Assembly (NCBI GenBank): GCA_033977485.1 | Contig: CM066994.1 | Span: 86,490,871 to 86,554,870 of the forward strand | Origin: Hydrangea macrophylla | Taxonomy: Eukaryota; Streptophyta; Magnoliopsida; Cornales; Hydrangeaceae | DNA length: 64,000 bases | Direction: 5' to 3' | Shown: in pieces, positions 44,041 to 55,865 of the stretch | Layout: the number at the start of each line of letters is the position of its first letter | Numbering within the stretch: position 1 is the stretch's first letter | Notes under the pieces: model-generated | Told to the model about the DNA's origin: nothing | What the model saw: only the letters and a program-made list of their open reading frames with translations | Databases searched by the model: none | Translations under genes and position numbers: made by a program

Positions 44041-45263
44041 TTGGTCCTATCTTCTTTTCTCTTATTTATTAGGGATTTTCAAATAATCAGGGGTCTTTAT
44101 TGTAAAAGAATTTTCAAAGAATGGTTTTTTACAAAAAGTGGATTGAAAATCAAAGATGGAAATTTTTTTTCCTTTTCAAAACATTTTCTTAAAATCAAAG
44201 AAATCAAGTTTCCAAAATTCTGAGGAAAACGAATCTTTTCTTTTTCAAAAGTATATTAGAGGTGTCGCACTCGTGAGTCGTATATGCAATGGTCGTGTAG
44301 TGCATGCAATGCAGATAAAATGCAATCTAATCTAAATGCAATGCACCTTAATCTAGCTTGGAGACCTAACATATCAGCACATAAAATCCTTGAGTATGCT
44401 AATCATCTTACTAATCCAATCATTTTACAAGGATTTTTAGCTTTGAAATTCTTGATGGCTCAGGTTTGCAAAATTGAATTTTTCATGAAAATCTTGAAAG
44501 AGAGGGGGAGATTTGTAATTTTCAAAAATATTTTTGAACCATCAATGCGCGAAATGATGATTTTTGAAAACCAATGTAGAAAATTTTAAATTCTCTAGAA
44601 TTTGGGGAGAATTTGAAATTGAATCATCAAATAGGAATTTTGAAATTCTCTAAAATCTAAGGAGATTTTTGGAAAGATTTTTGTAGAAGTGAATTTCAAA
44701 GTAATTTTTCAAAAGGGATATTCCCGGAAGACTCGGGTTTTTCAAAGAAGTGCTAGTATTTTTAAAATTTTCAAAAATTGTCCTTAGATAATGATTGGAT
44801 GTTCGGATAAAGACCATACTACTCTAGAGGAATCTATCGTACAAGGTTTGATGATGACTTTGCATACACGTCCTCATCATCCACGTAATCCCTGACGGGC
44901 AAATGCAAATAATTCATCACATTGTCCTAATCAAAGATGATAATCAAGATCCTAAGTGAAGCTATATAAACTATATGAAAAGGCTGGGTTTTAGTCTCAT
45001 AAAGGGTCCATTAGCAAGCCAAGGGCTCTATATACCGCAAGCGGTACAAGGCTAATGGTGAGCACATGCTACCAAAACTCTTGACAAATGAAGGAAAGAG
45101 GGTCCTCCACCCACAAGGCAATGGTCTCAATCAGTCGTGGTGAAAGAACCATGCAAGTGCAAATGCAGGCAGAAACAACACGATTATCGAATTAATAACA
45201 AGGATATTCTTTGGCTCAAGTCAAACCCTCGAAGAACAAGAAACCATAGGTTTCATGTTCAAT
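44041..45263 (-). other. Leader of the non-autonomous element
   Basis: On the minus strand this lies between PBS and gag. It is AT-rich and has many short TTTTCAAAAAT-like motifs but no gene. A 101-codon plus-strand ORF here (44284) looks accidental. The 30 bases next to the PBS (45234-45263) keep a decayed resemblance to the tRNA-like extension at 62501-62532. Confidence 0.55.
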
Positions 45264-45281
45264 TCCCTAGCAGAGTCGCCA
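45264..45281 (-). other. Primer binding site, tRNA-Arg type
   Basis: The minus strand reads TGGCGACTCTGCTAGGGA, three bases after the LTR end. It differs at one base from the PBS of the element at 62483. This fixes the element's orientation. Confidence 0.85.
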
Positions 45282-46726
45282 GATTGTGGACCACAGAATG
45301 CGCGAATGAGGGTCCTGGCGTCTTAGCTCGATAGTGTCCCGGGACGGATCCCAAGGAGCACACTTTAGGGAAAACTAGAACTTTCTCATGCAGTCCTAGA
45401 GATAAAGAGTCGCCACCTAATTTTTATCGGGAATTAGGAAACCCAAGTTTGACTCGCCCAAAATTGAATAAGGTTACTCGCCCTTCATTACCAGAAATTA
45501 GGTTTGGGGGTCTTGGTACGAGAGGGGAAGGAGCCCAAGCAGGACTAAAGCACCCCCCCCTCGCCTTACCGAACGGTAGGCCTTAATTCAAATATCCTTG
45601 TTCTTAATTCATAATTGGTGTTGTTTCCTCAAACATACTAGATATATATACATGTCAAAAGGGAACATCTAAGGAAAATCATGTCAAGAGATTAAATCAA
45701 GTAGAAGTCGGATGCACATGCAATACAAGAGAGAGGTATACTTACAGTGGTTAGTCCCACCCGGGACTGATGCAAAATAAAGGAAATATGTCATGATATG
45801 CAAAAGGGAACAAGAGAACTCGCATTGGGTTGACTCAAGCGGAGTCGCAAAAGCAAAAAGAAGTGGAAACGTGTAATGCAATCATGCAACGATAAGATGT
45901 CTCTAACAAATCTATATAATATTCTAGCTCAGTTTGTTACTAAAAATTTATGACTAGGACAAATTTTATGACTAGGATCATTCTCATTGGCTAAGTATTT
46001 GCTGACTCAACACTATACGTGGGCCAAAGGAAAGAAGAATGAAAAAACGCCCAAAAGAATGCATGACCACATATCTCTACATTCACTCTCTCTCTCTACC
46101 CAACCGCTACACAGGTCTCTCTCTCTGCTCATCACCACCACCTCAATGACTTTCCTCAATCTCTCTCTCCGCCCATCTCCACCACCTCCTCCGACGAACG
46201 AAGAAGAAGAAGAATGACCCTTCGTCTCACTCTCTCTCTCCTCGCCCATCTCCGATCCCAAGGTGGTCTGATCCAAGCAATCGATCCAAGCAATTGCAAA
46301 AATTGCTGAAGAAAAAAAGAAAGAAAAAAAAAAAACAATCCCAAGGTGGTCCAATCCCAACAATTGGTTGTTCGATCCATTGCTGAAGAAGAAGAAAAAA
46401 AAAAAATAAAACTCAGGTCATCTTTCATCTTTAAGATCTTTTAACTTTGGGTGCCTTTTCTTAGCAAAAAAAAAAAACTTTCGGTGGCTTTTTTTTTTTT
46501 AATTTCTTCTTTTTTTTAATCAGTGATTTTGTGAGTTCCTATTGCATACACACACCAGTTTAGAAAATTTGTGGGTTCCATTCATAGGCTTGAATCAAAT
46601 TTAGAAATTCTCTAGAATTTTTTTTTCCAGTAAGAGTTCTCTAGAAATTTTTTTTAGTTAGAGAACTCTAGAATTTTTTTTTTTTTTTTTTGGGTATGAA
46701 CATCAATATTTTCACACATATTAGCA

Positions 46727-46797
46727 CATTGTTGGTGTAAGTATCCTTGATTTTTGAATCTGCCTATTCTTGCTTGATTTTCTTATTTTCACACACA
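46727..46797 (+). repeat. Direct repeat within the Helitron, first copy (71 bp)
   Basis: CATTGTTGGTGTAAGTATCC and the following bases recur at 48021-48091 with about three differences. The copies are about 1.3 kb apart. Confidence 0.9.
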
Positions 46798-48020
46798 CTC
46801 TGTATTTTGAGTAGCCATTAGTTAATGAGTAATATTTTTTTTTAAGAATCGAATAATTCCTGATGTTAGATTTTAGGGCTTCTTATTCGTGCTGCCTTTT
46901 TCAAGGTATCAATTTAGCGACCCCAATGGGCGTCTTTGTTGGGTTTCTCTTATGATCCCGAATCTTTGGGTTATCGCTGTCATTGTTTTTTAGTAAAATA
47001 ATCAAGAGTAGCAATAACAAGAGAATGAATCGACGAAGTAGGTACTAATTTGAAGAACACTTGCTCTGTTATCACCAAATTTTAGAGACACCCACTAGAT
47101 CTATTTAAGGGAGATCAAAATCCAAGATATATTTTTTAAAGCAACTATGAAATCTATGACCCTGGTTTTTAAAGGAACTATGAATTCTAAGACCCTGCTC
47201 AAGGACTGCATTTTTGGTTCCTCAATAATTGATTAGGCTTAAAATGTAACGCATTAATATACCAAGTAAATGGTAATTGCTGTCTACTTTTCTGGGTTTT
47301 TCATTCTCATTTTGAATCCAATTGGAATATGATTTTCTGTTTGAATAATCTATGCCTGGACGGAGAGTGATGATAGGTTTATTGTTTTGTTTAAGCCCAT
47401 GAATGTACTTTTACTGCAATCGCCTTCAAATTTTCTCATACATGTTCATCTTAGTTTTTTTAATTTTTTTTTCTCACTCTCATTTCCTGTTTCTCCGAAT
47501 TTTTTTCTCATCCACCTAATTATTTTGTCAAATCTGTGTCCCTATCCAGCTGGGTTGGAGGTTGAAACTCTCACGAATGCAGTGTAATTTGATTTCTTTA
47601 TGGCTTTCCTGTGATTGTGTTTTCCCAATAGATTTCCCAAGATTGTGCTTTTCCACAATCTGTCCCATTATATTTGCTTTCCCATTATACTCCAATATAT
47701 AGCCCATTATTTGCTTCCCCCATTAAGGAAATTGCGTGTTAATATTTCTGTAATAATTGTTTCCTAAATGCTAGAAAACTCCTAAAATTCAAAAACTGGT
47801 AAAATTGTATGTTTTTATTTCCTAATTTAATATTTTCTAAATATTTTTTGAACATTTCTGTTTGATTGTTTCCATAGTTGTCTTGAAACTGGTAACTAAA
47901 AGAAGCAAAAAAAAAAAAGATTATTCAAAGACTAATTTTAAGAGGATTACACTATATTAACGTGGGTTTTTTTTAAGCATGAATCCTTGATTAGGGTTGC
48001 ATCTAGAGGAGATCTTACCC

Positions 48021-48091
48021 CATTGTTAGTGTAAGTATCCTTGATTTTTGAATCTACCTGTTCTTGCTTGATTTTCTTATTTTCACACACA
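48021..48091 (+). repeat. Direct repeat within the Helitron, second copy (71 bp)
   Basis: CATTGTTAGTGTAAGTATCC and following bases, the second copy of the block at 46727-46797, ending TTTTCACACACA. Confidence 0.9.
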
Positions 48092-48321
48092 AGCTGAAGA
48101 TGTTTTTTTTTTCATTGTTGTATATCCTTCACTGGTAGTGTCTCCTTCTTTTAATTCGGTACTTTCTTTAGGCAAGTGTAAGTTGGTAAAAATAGTATTT
48201 TTTGGCCTTGGTTTCTTTATTTTTATGGATACTATTTCTTACCTTTCAGTTACTTTATAGTTTATATCTCTTAGAAGTTTTGAACAATCCACCTTAAATA
48301 CATTTTTTTTCCTCTTCACAG

Positions 48322-48394
48322 TTTATGAAAACTTTTGTCCAAAGAATAAGAAGAAAACTCCCTCAAGGGAAGAAGCAGAAATCAAAATCAACGG
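48322..48394 (+). other. Exon-like segment in the Helitron (possible captured exon)
   Basis: The segment is preceded by a pyrimidine tract and acceptor (CCTCTTCACAG) and followed by a donor (GTGAGT). It is less A/T-biased than its surroundings. All three frames give short, Lys-rich peptides (for example VQRIRRKLPQGKKQKSKST), none of which I recognise. Gene capture is common in Helitrons, but this is inferred from splice-like borders only. Confidence 0.35.
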
Positions 48395-51300
48395 GTGAGT
48401 GAGTTCCTTTTAAGAATCCCAAGTTCCAAATAATTTTTTAAAATTGATTACGTGCTTTACATTAAATCTGAGACAATTTTTATTTGCTGATAAAATTGTT
48501 ATCAATCTGTGTATTACCATATTACTTCATTGTATCTGCATGATATGTCTATGATTAATTTTGTGGTTCCCAAATTTTTTTATATCCAAATTTGTTAATT
48601 TTGTTCGAAAACACATATGGCATTCTTTTAAATTGAGCCAATGTACTTGGAGTCCAATGCTAAAGCGTATGCTATGGTTTTTCTAGCATAGGATGATGCT
48701 AAAGATTGTATTCCAAGAAGGTTGGAAAAAGTTCATGAGTAATACAATGCTAATAATTATTTACTTCCAATTTCTCTTTTTTGGGTTTGCTATGATTTTG
48801 GATTTTGTTATTTCACTGAATTTAATTCATCTTCACTTAATTGATTTGATATAGCAGTAATTGAATCATGTTATGTATTCACGTAGATATTTAGCTTTTG
48901 TTTGTGATTTTGTATGTAATTCACGTATATAGAATTGAATTGTCTGGTGGGGAGGGTAGGTAAAGCTTAAAATGTATTTTTGTTGCTACTTAAAATGTAA
49001 TTTTGTTGCTATTTGTTTGTAGTGCAAGTTGTGCAAACTCTACTTTTTTTTGCCGTGCCCAAGGGCCAAGGGCACTGCCAATTCCTAAAAGGGAAAATAT
49101 TAAAACAAATAATTACTTGATTCTTTTGGTCTGTGATGTTTTCTATTGTATTTTTCAGTTGTGATATTTCAAAATTTGTGTGGACCAATTTTTTTTGTCA
49201 ATGTATTAAATACATGTGCTAAGAATGGCATGTGGAGTTAGTTACTAACCGAACATACATATGGTTGAAATTTTTAGGTAGTGGCTTTAGCCACGGGCTA
49301 TAACTAGTAATCATATAAACGGAGACTATCCTAAAGGAATTGTGTCGTTGAAAACAAAGTTGTAAACTTAGAAAAATTCTAAGAGAAACACGATGCATGG
49401 GTACTAAGCCACTTGTAGACGAGGCAACATCACAAATCGAAGTCCAGATCCACAGCATTCAATTCTCTGCACTAAAGCACCAAATAATACCCAAGCATTG
49501 CAAAAACACAAGCAAACATATGACATGCATAAAAAGTAAGTAGAAAATATCATCAATCAAATTTCCAGATTCAGCAACCTCTAATGAATCCTATCAAAAG
49601 TGGTCTTAAACATGAGCTGCGTTAAAACCCTTTTACAAAAAGTTCGATACATGTCTTAGGTAACTTCTCCAAAAAGTAGAACCTCTTTACCATTTTTGAA
49701 GTGAGAGAAATAAGAGTTTTGGGAACAGTGGATCAGGACTATCCCCTATTCTTGTAAAAATCATAATTAATTATAAAAATATCATGTAAAGCTCTATTTG
49801 GTGTCAAAAGAAAGCTATTTCATTGTAGTTTATGACGAAAAAAAACCTATGAACATGTCTTGATCTAAGGTTTCTGAAAAAGTATTTTAAACAGACTCTG
49901 TTATTCTAGAAGTTTGATATCATTTGACAAACGAATGCAAAACAAAATAGAAGTGTAATAGAAGTTCATCAATCATGTTAATCAAGTAGATATAAGCTCT
50001 TAATCTCTCATCCAATTATCCTAGATGATTTCTAAATCAACTTTTATTCATCAATTCTTGTTGAGTGATTAAGGTATGACCATTTAATATGCATAATCAT
50101 AATTGTAGTTAAATCTAAAAAATTCCAGAATAGTAGTATCAACTTCAAATGCTTAGAAAATGATCTTAACTCAATCGTATGCTCACGATTTTACATCGGC
50201 ATATAGATACATGAGTTAGGAATCATCCCCAAAAAGCGGAACATTGATAACTATTATAGATTTTCTGAAATTCAAGTACCAAGAGACTATGTTCAAATCT
50301 GTCAACCGATTTCTCAACAATTTTTAAAAATAGCGTATGAATCCTAGAAGTTCTCAAAACGGACCGGATGAAAATTAATTCATCAAATTTTACCCAGAAA
50401 ATTTGAAATCCATCAAACTATGGGTTTTAATGGACCAAATCTCATGGACAAAACCAGTCTATTTTGCTGAATTTTCATCTAGTTCATTTTAAAGTGAGGA
50501 AAACATCTTATGTGATGGTTGAAGCGTATTTTAAGAGATCAAACTCATAGATCTACTTGATTAACATAATTCCCAATCAATTTATCCCTCAAGTTCTATG
50601 AAGAACTTTAGATCATGGATCAAAGGAACTTACAAATATCCTATTAGAGATGAATTTCAATAGGAGTTCTAGGTAATAGAAATAATCAAGAGATGGATAT
50701 AAACATAGGAATCATCCCTCTCATTGATCATACTTCTAAACCATCATAGAATTCAAAATAGATACATATATATAATCATGTATGCATGGATTTAAATTAA
50801 AACATAAGAATGAAATCAAAATTGAAAATCAAAGTGAAAAGCAATCTCTAATTATGAATTATCAACAAAATCAAAGAGATTTGGATCTAGCTATGTGAGT
50901 GTGTGAAGAACAAGAGATGAAGAAGATGACTGTTCTAACAAATAAAGTAAAACTATGCTTGATCCAAATATTATAGATCTATATATATGAAATAGGAATT
51001 AGAGATGAATTATAGTATTTACCTCTTGGAGGATTCTCAATTATATAACCAAAGTTGAATTGAAAATCTTCTTCTTCAAGTGTTCTTCAAGCACTCATCC
51101 GTGGAAGTTAGTGGAGGCAATTGATGTCTAATTCATCTAATATAATTATCTTGAGATTAGTTTAGGGAATTCTAATTCATAATTCTCTCTCTCTAGAATT
51201 CTCTCTTAATTGAAAGTATGTTCAAGGTGTACTTGTATCTCTCATGTATATTCATAGCTTCTCCTAAGATATTCCAAGTGTCATTCAAGGTACTCCAAGA

Positions 51301-52125
51301 TACTACTTAGATGATCTCATATGAGATGCATAAGATCTTATATAGAGTTTTGAAGACTTAGCTCTTAAGTTACAGGGTTAAAACATGATTTTTAGAGCTT
51401 AAAAGGGGTTAAAATGGACATTTCGGACTCTAAACGCAATTTCCAGGCAATTTCCTCGTAGTGAGAGCCTTCTAGAAGGCTTAGAAACTAGAAAAATGCA
51501 ATGTAGAACACAATATGTAGGTGGCAGTTCTGGTGGGACTCGCCACCTCACAACCCAAAGCCGCCACCTATTTTTCTTGCTCCTCTGGTCATCCACAAGC
51601 CCTGTTTTAAATATTACGTGCACTGCTTTTCTAGATTTTTGTAAAAATGCTTTTTGGTGTCTGAAATTGTCCATTTATGTACCATTAGAAAGTTGTCAGG
51701 TTGAATTTTAGCATAAAAATATTCCCAGAGGTTTTGAAATGAGAATGGAAATCCAATTGAAGCCTGGAAGTCCTCCGAAACTTTCGTCGTCTTTTTTAAA
51801 ATCAAACGACACCTTTTTCAAAATTGCTTTCAAATGCACATCGATTTCAAACTTTTCTTTAAAATTGAATATCTGGATACCTAGAATACTACATTTAGAA
51901 CACTTAATATTCATATAACCCTGAGTAAATATGAATTCTGAGAGATGATTTTGACAAAATCGGGATTTATCCATGGAAAAGGGCTTTTCTGAGCTTGAAG
52001 TCACTTTTCGAAGTTCGATCTTTTGATTGTGTGGAATCCAGGACCTTCCACGACATTGTCATCGAATCCTCCAAGACGTTGTCCACCCTAAATCCTATTA
52101 GTGTTGTCAAAATTGGGTGTCTACA

Positions 52126-52199
52126 TTATCCCAACAGAAAGAACAAAAAAGAATTAAAAGCAGATGCAAGATGGGAGCTTACTTCTTCTCCCAAAAAAG
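52126..52199. other. Junction between Tat antisense gene and Athila-type relic
   Basis: Short stretch right of the non-autonomous element. The target duplication implies that it was once joined to 35755. On the minus strand a donor-like GAAGAAGTAAGC (near 52175) could pair with the acceptor near 35731. The same bases are also where the Athila-type pol homology to the right fades. The exact junction is unresolved. Confidence 0.35.
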
Positions 52200-54212
52200 A
52201 AAAAAAGAAAAAGGACCTCGCTAGGATGAAAGAAATAACTTTTATCTTGTTTAGACCAATGGGATGGCGTTCTACCAGTTGCCAGAAAATTTACAATCGG
52301 CAAACCACAACTGTTTTCCTTGTGATACTTCAAACAATTGTTCATCGGGAAATGAATCACGTAGAGGGATATGGTCATAAGTAGATTCTACTAAAATTCG
52401 TGATAAGTGATCAGCTACTACATTTTTGGATGCCTTTTTATCTTTTATTTAATAGTCAAATTCTTGTAGAAGGAAAATCTAACGGATAAGTCTAGGTTTC
52501 ATGTCTTTCTTAAATAATAGGTAGCGAAGCACTGAATGATCCATGTAGACAATAACCCTGGAACCTAATAAATAAGAACGAAACTTGTATAATGAAAAGA
52601 CAACGGTGATGAATTCTTTCTCGGTTGTTGTATAATTTAATTGTGCATCAGAAAGAGTTTTACTTGAGTAGTAAATGACATGAGAGACTTTATTGATATT
52701 TTTGCCAAGAACCGCTCCTACGATATAGTCGGACGCATCACACATGAGCTCAAATGGTAAGGACCAATCTGGGGAATGAATCACTGGTGCGGCTGAAAGA
52801 AGCAATCAGAGTGATTTGAAAGCTTTCAAACACTTGTCATAAAAAATATAAGGTGCATCCTTGGCGAGTAAACTGCACAAGGGAAGTGATATTTTGCAAA
52901 AAAAATTTATGAACCGTCTTTAAAAGTGGCGTGTCCAAGAAATGAACGGATTTGTCTCACCGAGGGTGGTGGCGGAAGTTTTCCTATTAGGTCTATCTTG
53001 GCATTATCAACTTCTATTCCCTTTTTTTAAACAATATGTCCCAATACAATGCCTTTTTGAACCATAAAATGACTCTTCTCCCAACTTAAGACTAGATTTG
53101 TCTCCTCACAACGAATTAGGACTTTAGTAAGCTTTTGGAGACAATCCTTAAATGTATGACAAAAAAGGAGAAGCCATCCATAAATACTTCTAAGAATTTT
53201 TCTACCATGTCTGAGAAAATAGAGATCATACACTGTTGAAAATTTGCGGGTGCATTACACACCCCGAAAGGCATACGTCTATAGGCAAACATACCAAATG
53301 GGTATGTGAATGTTGTGTTTTTCTGATCGTCAGATAGACAGTGACATGGTTTTAGCCGAAATAATCATATAGGAAATAGCAATAACTCTGTCTGGCTAGA
53401 TGTTCTAGAATTTGATCAATGAAAGAAAGGCGAGAGTGATCTTTACGGGTCATCATATTTAATTCCCCATAGTCTATGCATACTCGCCATCCCGTGTTTT
53501 GGCGGGTAGGGACTTATTCTCCTAAGGCATTGGGGACAACTATTATCCATAATTTCTTTAAGATGACTTGTGTAGGACTTACACATTTTCTATCAGAAAT
53601 TGGGTATATGATACCCGCGTCTAATAATTTAACTTCTTTCATTACTACTTCTTTCATGTCCGAGCTTAGTCTTCGTTGCATCTCCCTAGCTGGTTTAACA
53701 TAATTTTCTAAATGATTCTATGCATGCAAACAGAGGGATCTATTCCCTTGAGATCTACCACTGTCCATCCTACAGCTTTCCTATGTGCTCCTAAGACTTC
53801 TAGGAGTTGCTCCTCTTGTTGAGAGGATAAATTCATAGCAATGATCACTAGTAAGGTCTTTTCAGCTCCTAGGAATGCATATTTAAGGGACTCTGGGAGT
53901 GGTTTCAACTATAAACTGGGTAGACACTCAATTAAAGGAAGAGTGTGAGAAATTGCCAATAGAGGAAGCGATTCGATTCGAGGGTTCCATGGAAGTAAAT
54001 TTGCATTATGATTAGTCTCAAGGAGTGCAATTAGCTCTCCAATAGATTGTTCGATATTAAATTTCTCAAAATTAAGGTAAGCTAAAAGTGCTTGTAATGG
54101 GTCTGTGGTAAAGATATTTGGCGATGCTTCCAAAATTAGCTCTTCTAGTGTTTATACCAAAAAATAGTCTGCATCATCATCGTCGTTAAATGAGGGTTGA
54201 TTAGATGCATTA
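52200..54212 (-). pseudogene. Athila-type pol relic, minus strand
   Basis: Decayed pol of a second Athila-like element. On the minus strand from 54212: the protease-RT linker (EASPNIFTTDPLQALLAYLN, PLPESLKYAFLGAEKTLLV, GWTVVDLKGIDPSVCMH); RT in pieces; the catalytic box near 53180 reading FMDG instead of FMDD; LVLSWEKSHFMVQKGIVLGH; RNase H with [21 protein letters not shown] and [10 protein letters not shown] (52805-52479) all intact in motif; and the start of the integrase linker (VNFLATGRTPSHWSKQDKS), where it stops near 52200. The order and sequence parallel the intact pol at 23795-28087. The rest of the element is absent, cut on the left and interrupted by the SIRE-type copia at 54213. 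Confidence 0.85.
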
Positions 54213-55387
54213 TGTTGGCCCAAAAAGGAAACCTTAGAGGGGGGTGAATAAGGTTTTTAAAAACTAATTTAAATTTTGTTCAAATTAACTTGCCCAAAAA
54301 GAAAAATCACAAAAGCAAAGGAAAGATAGAGAGAAGAGATACTATGCAAACCAATTTTTAGGTGGTTCGGGAAATCGCACGCCGCGCCCTACTTCCACCC
54401 CTCAAGAACACCTCTTGAGGATTTCACTATCTCAATCTTCTTTGGGTGAAGATTAAACCCTTACAATCTCTCCAAGGAAGAAAATCCTCTTCACTTGAAC
54501 TAGGGTTACACCAACCCTTAATACACACTACCTTTATAAATAAGATTTGATACAAGAATGAAGACTCTCTCAATAGAGTGGATAAATACAAGATGAAGCT
54601 TCACAATAAATTGCTCTTTAGATATACAAATGAAGACTAGAGCAATAGAATTTATGATCTCACCAAACTAGGGCTCAAGGAGTAAATGTGATGAAATTTT
54701 TAGTTGGATTGATAAAAAAAAAGTTCTTAAATGAAGTTCAAATATCTGTATTTATAGCTTCCTTGGGATTTCCAACTGTTGGAAGTAGTTGGGAGAATTA
54801 AATGCTTCATTTAATGCAGTTAACTAGCCGGTACTGTGATTATCGCAGTCATCCAGTCGACTGGATTCTCAGGACAGTCGACTGACTTTTGAAAGGATAT
54901 AGAAAAGCACAAGACTCAGTCGACTGCGTCGGGAGGCCAGTCGACTGGATTGCACAGATAATCTCTCTGTGTACCCAGGTCGACTGTTCAGTCGACTGGA
55001 TAATCAGTCGACTGAAACGACTTCACAGTTGACTGCTCTTTGTAGATTTTCAAAGATAGGTTGGGTTAACTATGTAAATCCCTTTTCCAATCAAATTTGA
55101 GCCCTTAAGTAAGATGTTCACATAAATAAATTGCTTACATAGAGTCCAAAAAAAATGACCCAAATAAGATTCTTCAACTTGTAAAGCTCCGTTTGGCTTG
55201 AAACTATTGAGCACAAATCACCAAGACTTTATGTAATGAGAAGATATACGATCAAGTGAACATATATTGATGTATGATGTTTCCTGCAACTTAATCAACC
55301 TAAGATCATTAGAAAATACAACTAAGTAGTTTGTTAATCATCAAAATTATCCATTTAATTTAGTGGAATAGCACTTTGGGACTAACA
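54213..55387 (-). repeat. 3' LTR of the SIRE-type copia
   Basis: The minus strand begins TGTTAGTCCCAAAGTGC straight after the polypurine tract and ends CCTTTTTGGGCCAACA. It contains a palindrome array and TATA box in the order expected for a minus-strand promoter. Confidence 0.85.
54749..55035 (-). promoter_or_regulatory. SIRE LTR promoter: CAGTCGACTG array plus TATA
   Basis: Six perfect CAGTCGACTG palindromes (starting 54854, 54875, 54917, 54938, 54989, 55005) and two decayed ones lie at 54854-55035. In minus-strand direction TATAAATA follows at 54756-54749, about 100 bases after the last unit. A binding role is inferred from position. Confidence 0.7.
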
Positions 55388-55607
55388 ATCTCCCCCTTTT
55401 TGATGATGACAAACTACTTGTTGCCCATAAAAAAATTCAACACAATTTGATGATCTTATTTGTTCCATGATGTCTATCACAAGATAACAGCTATATTAGC
55501 AATATGCAACTTTTTCTATATTATCTTGATCAAAAATAATTGTGCCAACTATTCTCCCCCTTTGGCATCAACAAAAAAAAAAGAGAAGGAGGCAGAGCTC
55601 CCCCTAA
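55388..55607 (-). other. Three polypurine tracts before the SIRE 3' LTR
   Basis: The minus strand carries AAAAAGGGGGAGAT at 55401-55388 (adjoining the LTR), AAAGGGGGAGAAT at 55563-55552 and TTAGGGGGAGCTC near 55607-55597. The last two are preceded by GATGCC or CATCATC, like the first. Only the first fits the LTR start. Confidence 0.7.
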
Positions 55608-55865
55608 GATGATGCAAGGACAGAGCAACAATCCAAACACAAAGAGATGCAGAACAAGAGATTGTATTAACACATTCAAATTTCCAAAAATAGCTACAAA
55701 GCCAAAAGAAAATAAGTATCTAGCTATCCAAAAGGAATTAGTCTGACCTAACAAACTATACAAGTCTAGATCGAAAAAGAATTTGTAAGATCAGTAAATA
55801 AACAGAAACAAAAAGAAACCATCCATCTATCCAACATCTTTTCCAACACCCAAAGAAAGACACAA

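Larger units (their letters stand above)
45911..49307 (+). mobile_element. Non-autonomous Helitron (3.4 kb)
   Basis: The insertion is defined by comparison with LTR copies A and B, which read AACAAATAATCATATAAAC without a break. It starts TCTATATAATATTC, ends CTATAACTAG, and sits between A and T with no target duplication. Near the 3' end GTGGCTTTAGCCAC (49281-49294) forms a 6-bp-stem hairpin nine bases before CTAG. These are the standard Helitron marks. No Rep/helicase coding is present. The cargo looks like captured gene material: CT-rich leader-like sequence near 46080-46200, long A/T runs, and an exon-like segment at 48322-48394. Confidence 0.9.
35756..52125 (-). mobile_element. Non-autonomous Ogre/Tat derivative with gag only
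   Basis: Complete element in minus orientation: 5' LTR (45285-52125, containing a Helitron), PBS (45264-45281), internal region of 6.5 kb, PPT (38714-38727) and 3' LTR (35756-38713). Flanks ATATC (35751-35755) and TTATC (52126-52130) fit a 5-bp target duplication with one change. The only coding trace is a Tat-type gag. No protease, RT or integrase was found, so mobilisation must have depended on a relative. The architecture resembles gag-bearing non-autonomous (TR-GAG type) elements. Confidence 0.85.
45285..52125 (-). repeat. 5' LTR of the non-autonomous element (copy C), split by a Helitron
   Basis: LTR parts 45285-45910 and 49308-52125 total about 3.44 kb and align with copy A throughout. 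The ends are TGTGGACC and TGTCTACA on the plus strand. Unlike copy B it keeps the roughly 500-base internal segment. Confidence 0.9.

Noticed and set aside
46013..46428. Minus-strand ORFs in the Helitron (116 and 90 codons)
   Set aside because: They come from CT/GA-rich low-complexity sequence (poly-Phe, poly-Ser) and show no domain.
52170..52180. A firm splice donor pairing with the acceptor near 35731 of the Tat antisense gene
   Set aside because: The donor-like bases lie at the uncertain border with the Athila-type relic and could belong to either element.
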